64,000 nucleotides of DNA from Coptis chinensis (GCA_015680905.1 CM027378.1:37359001-37423000); one strand, 5' to 3'. Counted from the stretch's first letter, positions 43,861 to 55,234 are shown. Notes: generated by a model from the sequence alone, not told the origin. A program made the numbers and translations.

Positions 43861-46515
43861 TCGATACCAATGAGAAAAGGCAAGTGATAAATTAAAGAAT
43901 GTTACTTTTATTAGTTTAAAAATTAAAGAATATGTTGTATCCATATATATGCTATGTAAGTTTTTATGATAGTTTTTTTTTTTATGATAGCGTGAATACT
44001 TAAAAATAAGAATAGAGATTATTTTATTTTGAGAACCATCTCTTTTGTAAACAATATGCTAAATGTATCAAGTCTAAAAAAAGCATATGTATGTGGTTTG
44101 TTTGCAGGTACCAAGTTAAATTGCCATAATTTTTCAGCGACATGATTGTAGTCTTTGCTCTATGACACATTTATCCATATGGTAGCAGAATGATGTGAAT
44201 AATATGCATAAAAGAGAGAATGAGAGAAATGAGGAACTCGATAAGTGGGCGTAGAGTATTTATTTTATTTTATTTTTCCCTTTCGTTACTAGAATTAGCC
44301 CCAGGTAAAAAATTATGCAAATTCTTCTTTAATGTTTAATGAGTTGTCTTTTAGTTTTAAAAGTAATTTGTGTTATGTATAAATATATATTTTGGTATGG
44401 TTGATCTATGAGAATTGTATTGTTTGATTTTCAGGTTGATTTTCAGGTTATGATAGAATTTAGATTTTTGAAATGTTGAAAATACAAAGGAGACTGCTGG
44501 ATTTTTTTTTATTTTTTTTAAAAAAAAATGATGATGCTATTAATTGAAGACTCTCTCCCTTTATTTTCATCATTCTCATTCTGATATGTATTGAATTAAT
44601 GAATGTGTAAGGGTATGTATAATGAGTTGGTTTGTGAGAAATGAAATGCATAGAATTGGAATAATTAAACTCACTTGAGTATGCGTATGAAATGGTTATG
44701 AAGTATAAAACTGTTGGAAATGGTTATATCATCGATCCAATGCTACTATAGAGATGGTCTCTCTTGGAGTGTTGTTCAAAAACAACGTGTCTAGAGTGCC
44801 GACAATGAAAGTCATATACTTTTCCACAGTGAAAGTCACCTCCAGGATGTTTGCCGGTGATGGAACGAGAATACTTCTTCACTTTATCTCAATGATTTTC
44901 TAAACACAACCAGTTATATGGTCAACATAACCAGAACATGGCTTCATTTATTTCACTGATTTTTTAAACACATCCACTTGACAATGACATTTGGTATATC
45001 CCGATATGGATAAGAGGTCCAACACAGTTAATGTGTAATAGTGTTGACAGCTCTAAGTGAGTGTAGTCTCTGAGTCCGAAGTGAAGTCTGTTATTTTTTA
45101 TTTTCTTTTTCTTTTGATCGGTAAAATAGAGATATATTATCAATAATCAGAATGAAAAGAAGAACAAATAACAGAACTACAGACTACCCAAAGCAACTAC
45201 AGCCTGAAGTCCTGAACTAAGACAATTACACCAGCTCAAACAATGATTCCCAACCGAACTCAAGTGTCCCGAAAGGTGTATCCTCGAAGTCTCCCATATC
45301 TTTCACCAAAGTGAAGACTACATTAAGATTCACACTCCATAACACCAGTTGGAAGAAAATATACTGCAAGGACTGAATACCAGAAGAATCAGTCAAACGT
45401 AATGTGCCTAGGCATGTGCAAATATTAGACTGGATGGGGATCATTGGCCCAGATTAGGTTCGACTCATGGAGAGATTAACCTTAGTACATTTTTAATGCA
45501 TTTAAAACATCTCACAATCCAACATTTTCTTGATCAAATCCCACTGCTGCCCGAAACTCAACCACTTGACCAAAATAGCTAACTCCGCCGGATTTCAACA
45601 AGAGAAGTATGTGAGAGTCTTCTAAATCATAACTCATGCATTCATTGAGCGTAAGAGAAGAGATTTTTATTGCTTAGGCATCAAGAACAATAAACGGAGA
45701 GGACTCTTGTTTCTCGAAGCCTCCAGATTCCACAATTTTTATAAGAAAAGAAGACTGTTCTTCAGCGAGATATCCTAGCTGAATCTTCATTGATAGTGTA
45801 AGGTTGACCTCATTCCTCAAGCTTTGAAAGGCCCAAAGGAGGTGCTGCGTGTCTGCTCCCAAATTCTACTCTATCTCAAACGTGCTTTGTCTTTCTTGTA
45901 AGAGATATTGACTGGGTATTGTCTATAGTTTGACACAATGTTACAGTTGTAAACTATATCAAGTATTTTTGTTATGATCCTCAACACGTGAGAGGTAAGT
46001 GAAGAATATAATATCCTGGAAAACAAAGACTGCACTTGGACTAGAAAGAAGATATATTTTTGTTTGGACATAATGTATTTATTGATATAACTGAAATAAT
46101 TACGTAAACCTTGAGACATTAGCAAGACTACTACAAGAGACAAATGTCTTAAGCCCAATACCCAAAATTAAGCCACCTAAACTAAAGTATGGTTGCAGGC
46201 TTGCAGCAACTATATTACCCCCTAATACAGCATGTCACAGGAACCTCAACAATAGCTTCCATGTGTCAAAGCATAGATGTTACCAAAGCATTAAAAATTT
46301 AGGATAAGAATGTGTACGCGTCTATGAAAGTGGCATATCATGGAGTTGTAAATATGTTAATAGATTATGGCATTATGCTCTTAGTCTTTTAGGTTTCTAA
46401 AGAGACACCCTAGTTTGAAATCTTATGTGTAAGGTCTCCGTGTGTCCGATAGAAATTATTTGTAAAATACAGATCAAGGTACCCCGTGTTAAGAATAAAA
46501 AATTGGATAAATTAC
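43861..46515. other. Right part of the large intron, no gene assigned
   Basis: AT-rich DNA with two unassigned minus-strand frames (45226-45444 and 45674-45862, the latter ending in SSPFIVLDA). They may be parts of one decayed element. Neither the missing acetyl-CoA synthetase exon nor a Helitron 3' end was recognised. A TGTTGGAAATGG / CACTTGACAATG area near 44700-45000 looks repeat-derived. Confidence 0.4.
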
Positions 46516-47022
46516 CCCTTCAAAAACGATTACACTTGCTCCATTCAGCAGTGGACCATATGTAACATAGCTATGACCAGTAATCCAACCACAATCAGCA
46601 GTACACCTGAAGTCAGGAAAACAACAAACAAGCTCTTAATAAATTCACTTTAGGTGAAAACTAATCACTGGAAGATATTTCTGAATCTCAACTCAGTATC
46701 CTCTGAACCCTGCGTTCTGCTCAATAAAAGTGACAGAGTTATTATGATCGTGTATCGTGCTTACCAGTATACATCTGAAGGCTTGTAGTCAAATGCATAC
46801 TTGAATGTAGTCACATTATACACCATGTACCCCCCAGTGGTATGCAGAACACCCTGTGTAACCATATTACGATCATAAACAAATTATGAGAAGTTTTTGA
46901 GGAACTTCTAGTTAGGTTACCTTTGGTTTTCCCGTGCTTCCACTAGTACACAGCAGGAAGAGTGGATCCTCTGCATCAACCCACTCAACGTCACATGTCA
47001 TTGGATATTTAGGGACGGCATC
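46516..47022 (-). pseudogene. ACS: Acetyl-CoA synthetase-like pseudogene, 5' exon block (3 exons)
   Basis: Exons 47022-46921, 46853-46765 and 46606-46516 are joined by GT-AG introns with matching phases. They encode VEWVDAEDPLFLL, then the AMP-binding P-loop TSGSTGKPK, then [10 protein letters not shown], then [10 protein letters not shown] and [18 protein letters not shown] Tyr usual before TSGSTGKPK is Cys. Upstream of 47022 none of the N-terminal half of the enzyme is recognisable before the next gene (49982), so the gene is truncated at its 5' side. The next exon expected downstream is missing too: the following recognisable one is about 14 kb away at 32572. Confidence 0.87.
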
Positions 47023-49573
47023 CTGAAAGTAATTGTTAAGCATGAGAAAGAGAACATCTAATGCAACGAAGGAAAACTACTTAGTGCGTAGTTACAGATG
47101 CTCTAACATCTTTCATACTCTACTATCTGTGTGAAGCAGATCAAAATTTAAACATCTACGCACTGCAATACATTATTCTTCTCATCATCAACAGCAGAAT
47201 TCAACATACAATGAACTTAAGTTCTCTTGTCGCATATGTTTGTGTCAGCTGAATGAATAGTTAACCTCATGCAACAGTTTTATTCAGGAGGATTGCTAGC
47301 AGGATGCCCCATGGCAGGGAATCGAGTTGGGTTGACCTGCAACCCGACCCAAACGAAAGCCAAACACACCGGGTTTGGTATGATAAAGGATATCCAATTA
47401 TTTATTTGGGTCGGAAACAGTTATAATCTGTGAACATGGTCAGGCTGGTTCGGGTATGGGTTCGGATATGCCCGAAAAAGGCAAAAACCAGATTACATGC
47501 TTTAGATGTTAGGGTTCTTCTATTCACAAAAACAGAAACTCCCCTTCCCACTTTAACAAATGCATGTTCCCTTGCCTTTTCCACTGTATTCTTGTTATCC
47601 GCCTTTTACAATTACGCCCTCCCTTCTTCCTATCACCCGCCAAAAATAAAAGTTACACAACCTTCTATTCTTCTATGAAAACTCCAAATTCAAATCAAGT
47701 GTTCGCAAACCCCTCTTCTCATTCTCTCACTATTTCTTCTCTTTTATTTATGGAATTCATTTATAGAGAAGATCAACATCTAACCTGTGGATGGATCACG
47801 TGATTGTGATTTTGGCTTGATTAAATCTTGTTGAAGGAGAATTCTTGTTAAAATCAACTCGTTACTGATTCTACTCATCGGTTAGAAAATCGGGTTGGCT
47901 GTACCCCGTCATTAGAATCACGAAGTGAATAAGTGCCTACTTGAGCTCTCAAGATCATAGTCAGGATATAGATTTAGCTGACCTCACAGTTGAGAGTTGA
48001 GACTATCTATGCCTACTAAGAATATAATGACCTTTCTGGGGATATTCACAATTCACTCCTAGTGGCTAGTAAACACCTATTCTTGCATGATATTCATGAA
48101 ATCCTTATCCCCAAGTCCTTAACTGATTTCCGCAGCATGTATAGTTTCATTTGTTTAACACCCAGACACCACAAGTGTAAATTTAGTTAGAGCTAGTTAT
48201 AACTTCTAACTGCAACAGGCTGAAGAAGTTATGTTCCAGTCCTCCTTACGAGCAGGAGGGCAATTCATGCTAAGAAGTTTCCAATTTTGGGGTCAGAAAG
48301 TAAGGAGGGAGAGTTCAAGCTTATAATTGATTTCTTCAATATCCAAACCTAATGTTGTGTGACCTCTGACAAGAGCACAACATTCCCTCACCACCACCAC
48401 CATAAACAACAAATCAACAATAACACTAAATTGGGAGGATGTGGGGGAAAATTCACCAGTTCCTTACATTCTCATGGCAAAAATGGAACATCAAAAAGGA
48501 GGGTCTGCGCACATCATGTGCTAGGCCAGTTATGTGAGCTATAAGATGATAAAAACAGGAGAGGAATGATAGTTAATAAATAAATATAATATTGACATTA
48601 TAACAAACACGCAACTACATTCACGAATAAACAAATAAAAATAAAATCACAACCCAGGAGAACCAAGATGGGCACTGAAATATTATCGGTAAGTAGTTAC
48701 TTAGGAAAACACTTGCAACTCATGGTAAGAACAACAATAACACTGAGAAAATACTGACACTAGTGGAGTAGTGGATCTAACTTAACATGCCTTATAGTGG
48801 TTTCTCTAGCTACAATGGTTAAACAACGGTGAAGCTAATAATCTGCACAAATTTCATTCTCCAGTCAAAATTTCGGGAAACTACAGTTGCTTTCTACCTT
48901 TGCCAACTTAGTCCAGTAAAAAAAGAATGTCAAAACAAAACATTCACATAAGTCAAACAAAGTTGCAGATTGTTCTCCATTATAGAGAGCGTCAATAAAA
49001 AATAAAAAAAAGAGTACTTAATGAATCTGAAGAAAAAAGGGCCCAAGAGAAAACAGGTCTGTAAGAAAACAAAGAGGAATACAAAACCATTCCTAATATT
49101 TTTGGAAGGAGAAGAAATTAAATTTACATAGAGGTTCAAAGCACTATTTGGAATGAAATTGTTTATAAAATTATAAGAACTGTTGCAAGGTTCAATTTCA
49201 ACCCCAATTAAATGAAAATTAAAATTAACTTCAAAACTACTATTATAGGATGAATCTTTGTAAAAAAGAAAAAAGAAAAGGGAAAAGAGATTCTACAATA
49301 TAATTTAAAATTGTACCAGAGACGCTCTTGAAACAGCAGCAGTTTCAGTGCTTGATGCATTAGCAGAGTGACAACTTCGGACAAAACAAGGCAACAACTC
49401 CCAGGGATTACTTTTAAGCTGTAAAACTCCATTTTCAGATTACTTTGATGATGACTACATTGGTGGTCCTTGAAATGGTGTTGATTGGTACCTTTCGCAC
49501 AAAAGAATTGCAATCACTCCTTGTCAGAAATCTAATACGTTGATTTGTTGTCCGACTATATATTGCTTCTGAT
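47023..49573. other. Intergenic DNA, no exon or gene seen
   Basis: I scanned the minus strand for the N-terminal acetyl-CoA synthetase exons and found none. A short inverted GGGTTGACCTGCAACCCGACC motif lies at 47327-47350. Other open frames are short and composition-driven. Confidence 0.45.
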
Positions 49574-49852
49574 CTAGGTTACATGGACACGGGCACGCGT
49601 GTCGGTGTCCGACACGGATACGGGGTGTCGGATACGGCGAGCAGTTGAAGATCGACACGGGGACACGGATAGGAATAATTAATTAATTTTTTAATAATTA
49701 TAAATTTATTAAATTAGATGGTAAATCAGAAATTCGAGGTAAATTAAATACAATATGTGTCCGTGTGTGTCCAACACGGATACGGACACAGACACGTGGA
49801 TACGTATCCGACACAGATTTTTTTCAAAATATGGCGTGTCCATGTAACCTAG
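49574..49852. mobile_element. hAT-type MITE with 18-bp perfect inverted repeats
   Basis: Both ends read CTAGGTTACATGGACACG inward (49574-49591 and complement of 49835-49852), flanked by the 8-bp direct repeat CTTCTGAT at 49566-49573 and 49853-49860. An 8-bp target duplication is the hAT superfamily hallmark. The 279-bp interior is non-coding, with GTGTCCGACACGGATACGG-type subterminal repeats in both orientations. It sits just downstream of the tyrosyl-tRNA synthetase gene. Confidence 0.9.
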
Positions 49853-49981
49853 CTTCTGATATATAAATACCTCTTTCTACAAACACGCAAGCAATAGATA
49901 CAAAAGAATTCAGAGCTCCTTCTTTCTTCTCTTCTCCAGTCCCCTTTGAAGGGAATGTTTAGTAAAGTTTAAAACTGATAA

Positions 49982-51541
49982 TTAAGATATCCTCACAACC
50001 ATCTTATTCTTTTTCCCAGCAGACAACAAGAGTATTTTTCCGTCAACAATATCTTCTGCCTCTATGGTCTTCCCTTCAGTAGCAACCTTGATGTTATTCA
50101 AGTAAAGTCCCCCTTGCTTAACTAAGCGACGGGCAGCCGAATTACTGTCAAGCAAACCAGTAGAAACAGAAAGATCCAGAAGTGAAGCATTCAAAACCTG
50201 ATCATAAACCAAAGAACAAGAAGGGACATCTTCAGCAATACCCTCAATTGTCTTCCAATCCAGCTTTGTCTCAGCTCCAGGTCTTAGTGCTTCAGTAGCT
50301 TTCAAAGCCTCTAAAAGACCTTCTTCACCATGAACAAAACGGGTAACTTCTTCGGCAAGCTTCCTTTGGACTGAATTAGGAACATATCCAGGCCTTTTCA
50401 TTTCCTCTTCTAACACACTGATTTCTTCAATGCTCAAAAATGTAAGAATCCTGAGGAACCTCACTACGTCCACATCCGGGACAGAAAAGAAATACTGATA
50501 AAACTTATAAGGTGATAACATTGCTGGTGACAACCAAATTGCACCATCCTCCGATTTTCCAAACTTGGTTCCATCACTCTTCAACAAAAGAGGAAATGTC
50601 AAACCATAAGCTCCATCTACTTGAAGAATTTTTCGAATTAAATCAGTCCCAGCAGTTATATTTCCCCATTGATCACTTCCCCCTATTTCAACATTAATCC
50701 CCTCACTCTTAAACAAATATAGAAAATCATAACCCTGTAATAACTGATACGTAAACTCGGTATAACTCATTCCTTGTTCTGATTCCAACCTTTTCTTTAC
50801 ACTCTCTTTCCCCATCATCGTACCAACCCTCGCAAACCTACCAACTTCTTTTAAAAAATCTAACAATGTAATATCCTTCCACCAATCATAATTATTCATA
50901 ATCACAAAAGAATCACCTAGACCAACAGAGCCCACATTTAAATGTTTATTCTGATTCCATCTACTTAAAACTTTACTAACTATATTCACAATGCCTAGTG
51001 TATTCTTCTCTAATGTTTCAAAATCAAGTTCAGGTCTCTCTATACTTTTCCCAGAAGGGTCACCAATTCTAGCTGTTGCACCACCAATTAAAGCAACAAC
51101 TTTATGACCACATCTTTGAAACCATGATAAAACAATAAGTCCAAGTAAATTACCTAAATGTAAACTTTCAGCTGTTGGATCAAAACCACAGTACACTTTC
51201 AAAGGTTTACTAGAACCAGTACAAACTGACCTGAGATTCTCACTTGTAACTGATTCAAGAAGTCCTCTTTCTTCAAGTATATCTACAACATTTTGTTTTT
51301 TATCAATACCCTTTTCTTGATTTTCTGTTTCAAGGTGTGTTTGAGTGGACTGAAGACATGTTATGGAAGTGAAAAAGTTTGGTTTTTTATGGTGTTTTTG
51401 AGAAAAGAGAGTGGTTTTGGAATGAAAGAGACAAATTTGAGGTTTGGGTATTAAAGGAAAGAGGATGAACTTGTTGTTTGTGTGGAGAAAGGTCCTTGAA
51501 ACAATCATTGCTGCTATTGTTGCCATGTTTTTTCGCTTCAA
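49982..51541 (-). CDS. Tyrosyl-tRNA synthetase, organellar, bacterial type
   Basis: A single uninterrupted frame of 519 residues. It attaches tyrosine to tRNA-Tyr. The first 80 or so residues are rich in Ser, Thr, Lys and aromatics and poor in acids, as in plastid/mitochondrial targeting peptides. Catalytic landmarks are CGFDPTAESLHLGN (residues 118-131, HIGH-type motif HLGN), GDPSGKS (160-166), YQLLQGYDFLYL (265-276), GGSDQWGN (287-294) and KFGKS (326-330, KMSKS-type). The C-terminus (about 450-519) is an S4 RNA-binding domain (AARRLVKQGGLYLNN). The architecture and length fit bacterial-type TyrRS imported into organelles, distinct from the cytosolic enzyme. A second in-frame Met at residue 6 is an alternative start. 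No intron or defect was seen. Confidence 0.95.
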   Translation of the reverse strand: MKRKNMATIAAMIVSRTFLHTNNKFILFPLIPKPQICLFHSKTTLFSQKHHKKPNFFTSITCLQSTQTHLETENQEKGIDKKQNVVDILEERGLLESVTSENLRSVCTGSSKPLKVYCGFDPTAESLHLGNLLGLIVLSWFQRCGHKVVALIGGATARIGDPSGKSIERPELDFETLEKNTLGIVNIVSKVLSRWNQNKHLNVGSVGLGDSFVIMNNYDWWKDITLLDFLKEVGRFARVGTMMGKESVKKRLESEQGMSYTEFTYQLLQGYDFLYLFKSEGINVEIGGSDQWGNITAGTDLIRKILQVDGAYGLTFPLLLKSDGTKFGKSEDGAIWLSPAMLSPYKFYQYFFSVPDVDVVRFLRILTFLSIEEISVLEEEMKRPGYVPNSVQRKLAEEVTRFVHGEEGLLEALKATEALRPGAETKLDWKTIEGIAEDVPSCSLVYDQVLNASLLDLSVSTGLLDSNSAARRLVKQGGLYLNNIKVATEGKTIEAEDIVDGKILLLSAGKKNKMVVRIS

Positions 51542-52167
51542 AGCATAGCTATATCGTTAACTGTATTAACCAGATAAACTTCTACCTTTCTTTTCTGGGC
51601 TTGGGCTTGGACTTACTGAGAAAGAAACACCCATCATCTAAGTGGGCTTTTGGCTAGAGATTTTCTCACGGACTTTCCACAACACTTACTCGCTTCTGCT
51701 TTTGTGGTTGTGTACTTCTGACTTGTGGTTAACAATGGCAAAAACATATGGCGGCCATAGGTAGTAAATTGGTGGACGGCAAAAGTTCGATACGGAAATT
51801 ATTCTCCTAAGATTTGAAATGTTTAATAATAATGCTTTTAAATATTCGGTCCAAAAAAACGCTAACGGCAAAAATATGATTCGTGTTTTAAACGGGTATA
51901 ATACGAATTTTCATATAAAATTTTGATATATAATTATATAGTGGGTTTTCTTTCTTTTTTGTTCCTTTTTTAAAAAATTATTCATGAACAAAATAATACT
52001 AAGTTGAAATTTTTGGTTCTACTTACTATTTAGTATTTACCTCAACTTTGTTCAACTGAAGTGAAAAGAGAAGAGATCTAATCCATCTCCTCAAGGGAAA
52101 ATGACGTTCAAGCGTAGGAATGGGGGCCGTAACAAACACGGCCGTGGTCATGTTAAGTTCATTCGTT

Positions 52168-52183
52168 GCTCCAAGTCTCCAAC
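52168..52183 (+). other. 8-bp insertion in RPS26 copy, hAT footprint pattern (first)
   Basis: The sequence reads GCTCCAAG then TCTCCAAC where eS26 needs a single GCTCCAAC. The left copy's last base is changed C to G (complement), and the right copy's first base G to T (complement would be C). Confidence 0.7.
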
Positions 52184-52417
52184 TGTGGCAAATGTTGCTC
52201 CAAGGATAAGGCAATCAAGAGGTTTCTGGTTAGGAATATTGTTGAGCAAGCTGCTGTTAGAGATGTTCAAGAAGCTTCTGTCAATGAAGGATATACTTAT
52301 ACTCTGCCAAAGTTGTATGCCAAGATGCAATATTGTGTTTCATTCATTCTTATGTTGTGAGGGTTCGTTCTTGTACTAACCGAAGGAATCGTGAGCCACC
52401 ACAGCGTTACAGACGCA

Positions 52418-52433
52418 AGGATGAGTGGATGAC
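52418..52433 (+). other. 8-bp insertion in RPS26 copy, hAT footprint pattern (second)
   Basis: The sequence reads AGGATGAG then TGGATGAC where eS26 needs a single AGGATGAC. Both junction bases are changed to complements (C to G on the left, A to T on the right). Confidence 0.75.
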
Positions 52434-52500
52434 ATGCCAAAGCCTGGACAAGCCCCACGCCCAGCTGGAGCTCCTGAGTCCTGCCCCAGTTCGCACCTGA

Positions 52501-53711
52501 GTTTTTTTTCAAGTTAATCCTTACATGTTCAGGGTTATGTAGTGTTTACCATCAGCAATCAACTTTCAGAGCTTCAAGCTCTTGTTTTTTTGTTTATTTT
52601 CAATCTGCTTATGACCCATCAGTCCACCAGTGTTCATCACTGAATGCTATGAAGAAATCATTTATGGATGTAGAATTGTCCTGGTAGGGGTGAAGAAATC
52701 ATTTATGCTGTGAAGAAATTATTCCAGTTCTTTCCACTTTCCAAGTTCCAACTAAGGGCCGACCGTTTTTTTGAATTTCAAAAATCCGGACATTATAATT
52801 CGGCAATTATAAGCCCGACCCAACCAATTCACGAATTAAATCGTATCTTTCAAAAATTCGCCGACTTATTCGTTTTATTCGCCAAACCTTATAACTTGCG
52901 AATAATTCGGCGAATTACTAGCTATGATGGCGGCTAGGTAATATCAAGGTCGAAAATATCGGTCAAAATATCGATATTTTGCCTGATATATATATTTTTT
53001 TGAGGTACCCGATATAGAAATAATCTGAAATATTAGTTAGATATATTGATATATTTTCAGCTTGATATATATCATATTTTTCAATATATCGATATACATT
53101 GGCGATATATCCGATATATAGTTTGACTTGGTTGGACTTTTTGACCAATTTTGTTGACTGTTGACCGATATTTCACAGGCGTCGAATTGAAATAACGGAC
53201 GTAGTTTTATTTTATTTTTTTCCAACACATGAAAATACAATTTTGAATTATATTAAATTAGAGAGGACACCAAATTCAGGGTTACTTTGGTAAGAAGGCA
53301 AGTAATTACTTTCAAGTAGGGACTATTTTAAAAACTTTGCTGACGTGGCTCACTATGAGCATCTTGGAAAAACCGATATTAATGTAGGTAAGATGTTAGA
53401 AAGTTAGACCCTCATAACCAAAAAAAACAGAACATAACAATTTTTTGTCCCACAAAAAATCAAAATTCCAGCTCAGATGGCTAACATTAGACACGTGTCA
53501 ATAAAGCAGCTCAAATGGCTCACTCGCCCACGCCCCTTATAAGTAATCGAGATACAAGTACAGTTATCGAAAAATAAAAACAAATAATACTTATGTTTGT
53601 GCGGTAACCCCATGCTAAATTTGCCTTAAAAGCTAAATTTGACGAGCTAAAATGGCATTGGGAGATATATTAGATGTTAGAATGCAAAATTTACTTGTTG
53701 GTACTTAAGCT
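52501..53711. other. Non-coding, with an AT-rich GATATAT repeat region
   Basis: Sequence after the RPS26 copy. At 52785-52930 there are CGAATTATT/AATTCGCCG-type repeats in both orientations, and at 52940-53125 dense GATATAT/ATATCGATAT motifs with frequent short palindromes, flanked by TTTGACC/GGTCAAAA. It looks like a decayed MITE, but no terminal repeats could be fixed. No gene was seen to 53711. Confidence 0.45.
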
Positions 53712-54639
53712 TAGGGGTGGGTAATAGGCCGGGTCGGGCTAGCTCGGCCCTAAACATTTAAAGCCTTTTAGTTATTAGGGTCGGGCTAGCCCAGCCCTAA
53801 AGTCCCCATAGGGTCGGGTCGGGCCAGGCCTATATATTTTCTTCTTTTTACTGCATCAGTTTTAAAACTCATTTATATTACAAAAAAAATTCAAAGATTT
53901 GCAAACTCAAAGTCCCACCACTTTGAAATTTGAATAACAACCAATCTAGTAATAATTCTTGATAAGTCCAACAATTTAAAATGCATATCCACAATCTAAT
54001 AAACTGAAGTACATAAAGACTCATATTTATATTTCAAAATTACAGTTAAAATGCACAACACACATTTTGGAATGAGATTTCACTAACATAAATCCGTTAT
54101 TTCTTGTACTCAAATCTCACCAAAATTACATTTAACATTGAAGAACGCAAAGACAAATAAGAGTATGGAATGAGTTTTTACTGACGTCAACCTATTTTTC
54201 ATTAGGCTAGTGCCCAGTGCTCATTATTGTTCTTGGCGGCTAGGTTAGACGGGGAGTTGTGAGGTGTACGTGAGTTGTGAGATAGAAACAATTATGTTTA
54301 TAAGTTTTTATGATATAAGACAAGTTATTAGAAGTACCCATACGGTAAGTGATAAATTACAAAGGACAGTGTTATTTTAATTGAAAATATGTAACAAGGA
54401 GTTGGATAGTTTTAGTTGTGTATTTTATAGTGAAATTATAACTAGGGCTTGGTTAGGGCTTAGTTAGAGTCGGGCCTATGTTTCAGAACCTTAGCCCTGA
54501 CCCTGTCTTAGAAGGCATTAGGGCCGGGTCGGCTCTGCCCTAAACTCTGTGAGGGCTTTAGTTGTAAGGGTTTTATAGGGCTTAGGGTCGGGTCGGTCAG
54601 GGCCGGGTTAGGGTCGTTAGGGTCAAATTCCCACCCCTA
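53712..54639. mobile_element. Non-autonomous hAT element with TAGGGGTGGG ends
   Basis: The element begins TAGGGGTGGGTAATAGG and ends TTCCCACCCCTA. It is flanked by a perfect 8-bp duplication CTTAAGCT (53704-53711 and 54640-54647). It is 928 bp, without coding capacity. Both ends are rich in GGGTCGGGC/GGGCCGGG subterminal repeats, and the middle is AT-rich. TAGGGGTG-type termini and 8-bp duplications are typical of plant hAT elements. Confidence 0.9.
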
Positions 54640-54868
54640 CTTAAGCTGCACTAGGTTTTGATTGTCCCAATTGATTGATGCTAAATTGAATATAGCACTT
54701 GTTTTAGCCATGATTTCGAACAGAATTGTGGAATTCCACTAAATATTCCAATTTTGAAGAAATTGAAATAACGATCTAAGGGTTGAAAATGTAAATTTTT
54801 AATTTTGCTTGAAATGTTTTGGAATTCTAATTAATAGAGCTGTTGGAATTTCGGCAATTCCGAAAGGT

Positions 54869-55107
54869 TTTTTTAGGTTTTGGTCCTACTACTAGTTGGT
54901 ATATTAGGCTTTGGTCAAGAAAAGTTGAAATATTAGTCTTTAGTCCGACTTTCACTACTTGACTGCCAGTCCACTCACGTGACTATGGTCAAACTGATTA
55001 TTTTTTTATATGGAGGACTGACAGTCATGTACTAGAAGTTTGACTATTTAAGATTCTCTAGACCAAAGCCAAATTACCTACTATTAGTAGGACTAAAACC
55101 TAAAAAA
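54869..55107. mobile_element. MITE with TTTTAGGTTTTGGTCCTACTA inverted ends
   Basis: The left end TTTAGGTTTTGGTCCTACTA and the right end, complement TTTAGGTTTTAGTCCTACTA, differ by one base. Further inward GGCTTTGGTC is repeated in inverted form. It is about 239 bp and non-coding. A target duplication could not be fixed because both flanks are T/A runs. Confidence 0.65.
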
Positions 55108-55234
55108 CTCGTTCCAAAATCTTGACTATGATTTTAGCAGCATGTACAATAGTATTTTAGACCTCTAGTATTTCAGTTTAATGTTTATAGGTAGCTCTTG
55201 CTACTACTTTATTTTGTCTTGTAAACTCTCAGAG

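Larger units (their letters stand above)
52101..52500 (+). pseudogene. RPS26: RPS26 (eS26) pseudogene, apparently processed
   Basis: The start [20 protein letters not shown], then [30 protein letters not shown] and a C-terminal region ending in a TGA at 52498 identify eS26 of the small cytosolic subunit. The whole gene fits in 400 bp without introns, suggesting a retrocopy, although no poly(A) tail or target duplication was identified. Lesions: an 8-bp insertion at 52168-52183, an in-frame 6-bp duplication TATACTTATACT (about 52287-52298), an apparent 7-bp loss near 52343, and a second 8-bp insertion at 52418-52433. The reading frame is lost. Confidence 0.9.

Noticed and set aside
43861-44300. 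CTAG candidates for the Helitron 3' end (e.g. GTTACTAGAATT near 44286)
   Set aside because: No GC-rich hairpin lies 10-15 bp upstream and the following base is not the expected T, so the end is left undefined.
45226-45862. Two minus-strand frames that could be exons of a host gene
   Set aside because: No recognisable domain, no shared splice phase, and they do not match acetyl-CoA synthetase. Left as unassigned intron sequence.
47402-47803. Overlapping frames on both strands near GGGTTCGG-rich sequence
   Set aside because: Both strands are open by chance; no conserved content, and no acetyl-CoA synthetase N-terminal exon could be read here.
52794-52930. Possible small gene near AATTCGCCG repeats
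   Set aside because: The open frame is formed by short palindromic AATTCG/CGAATT repeats; no domain.
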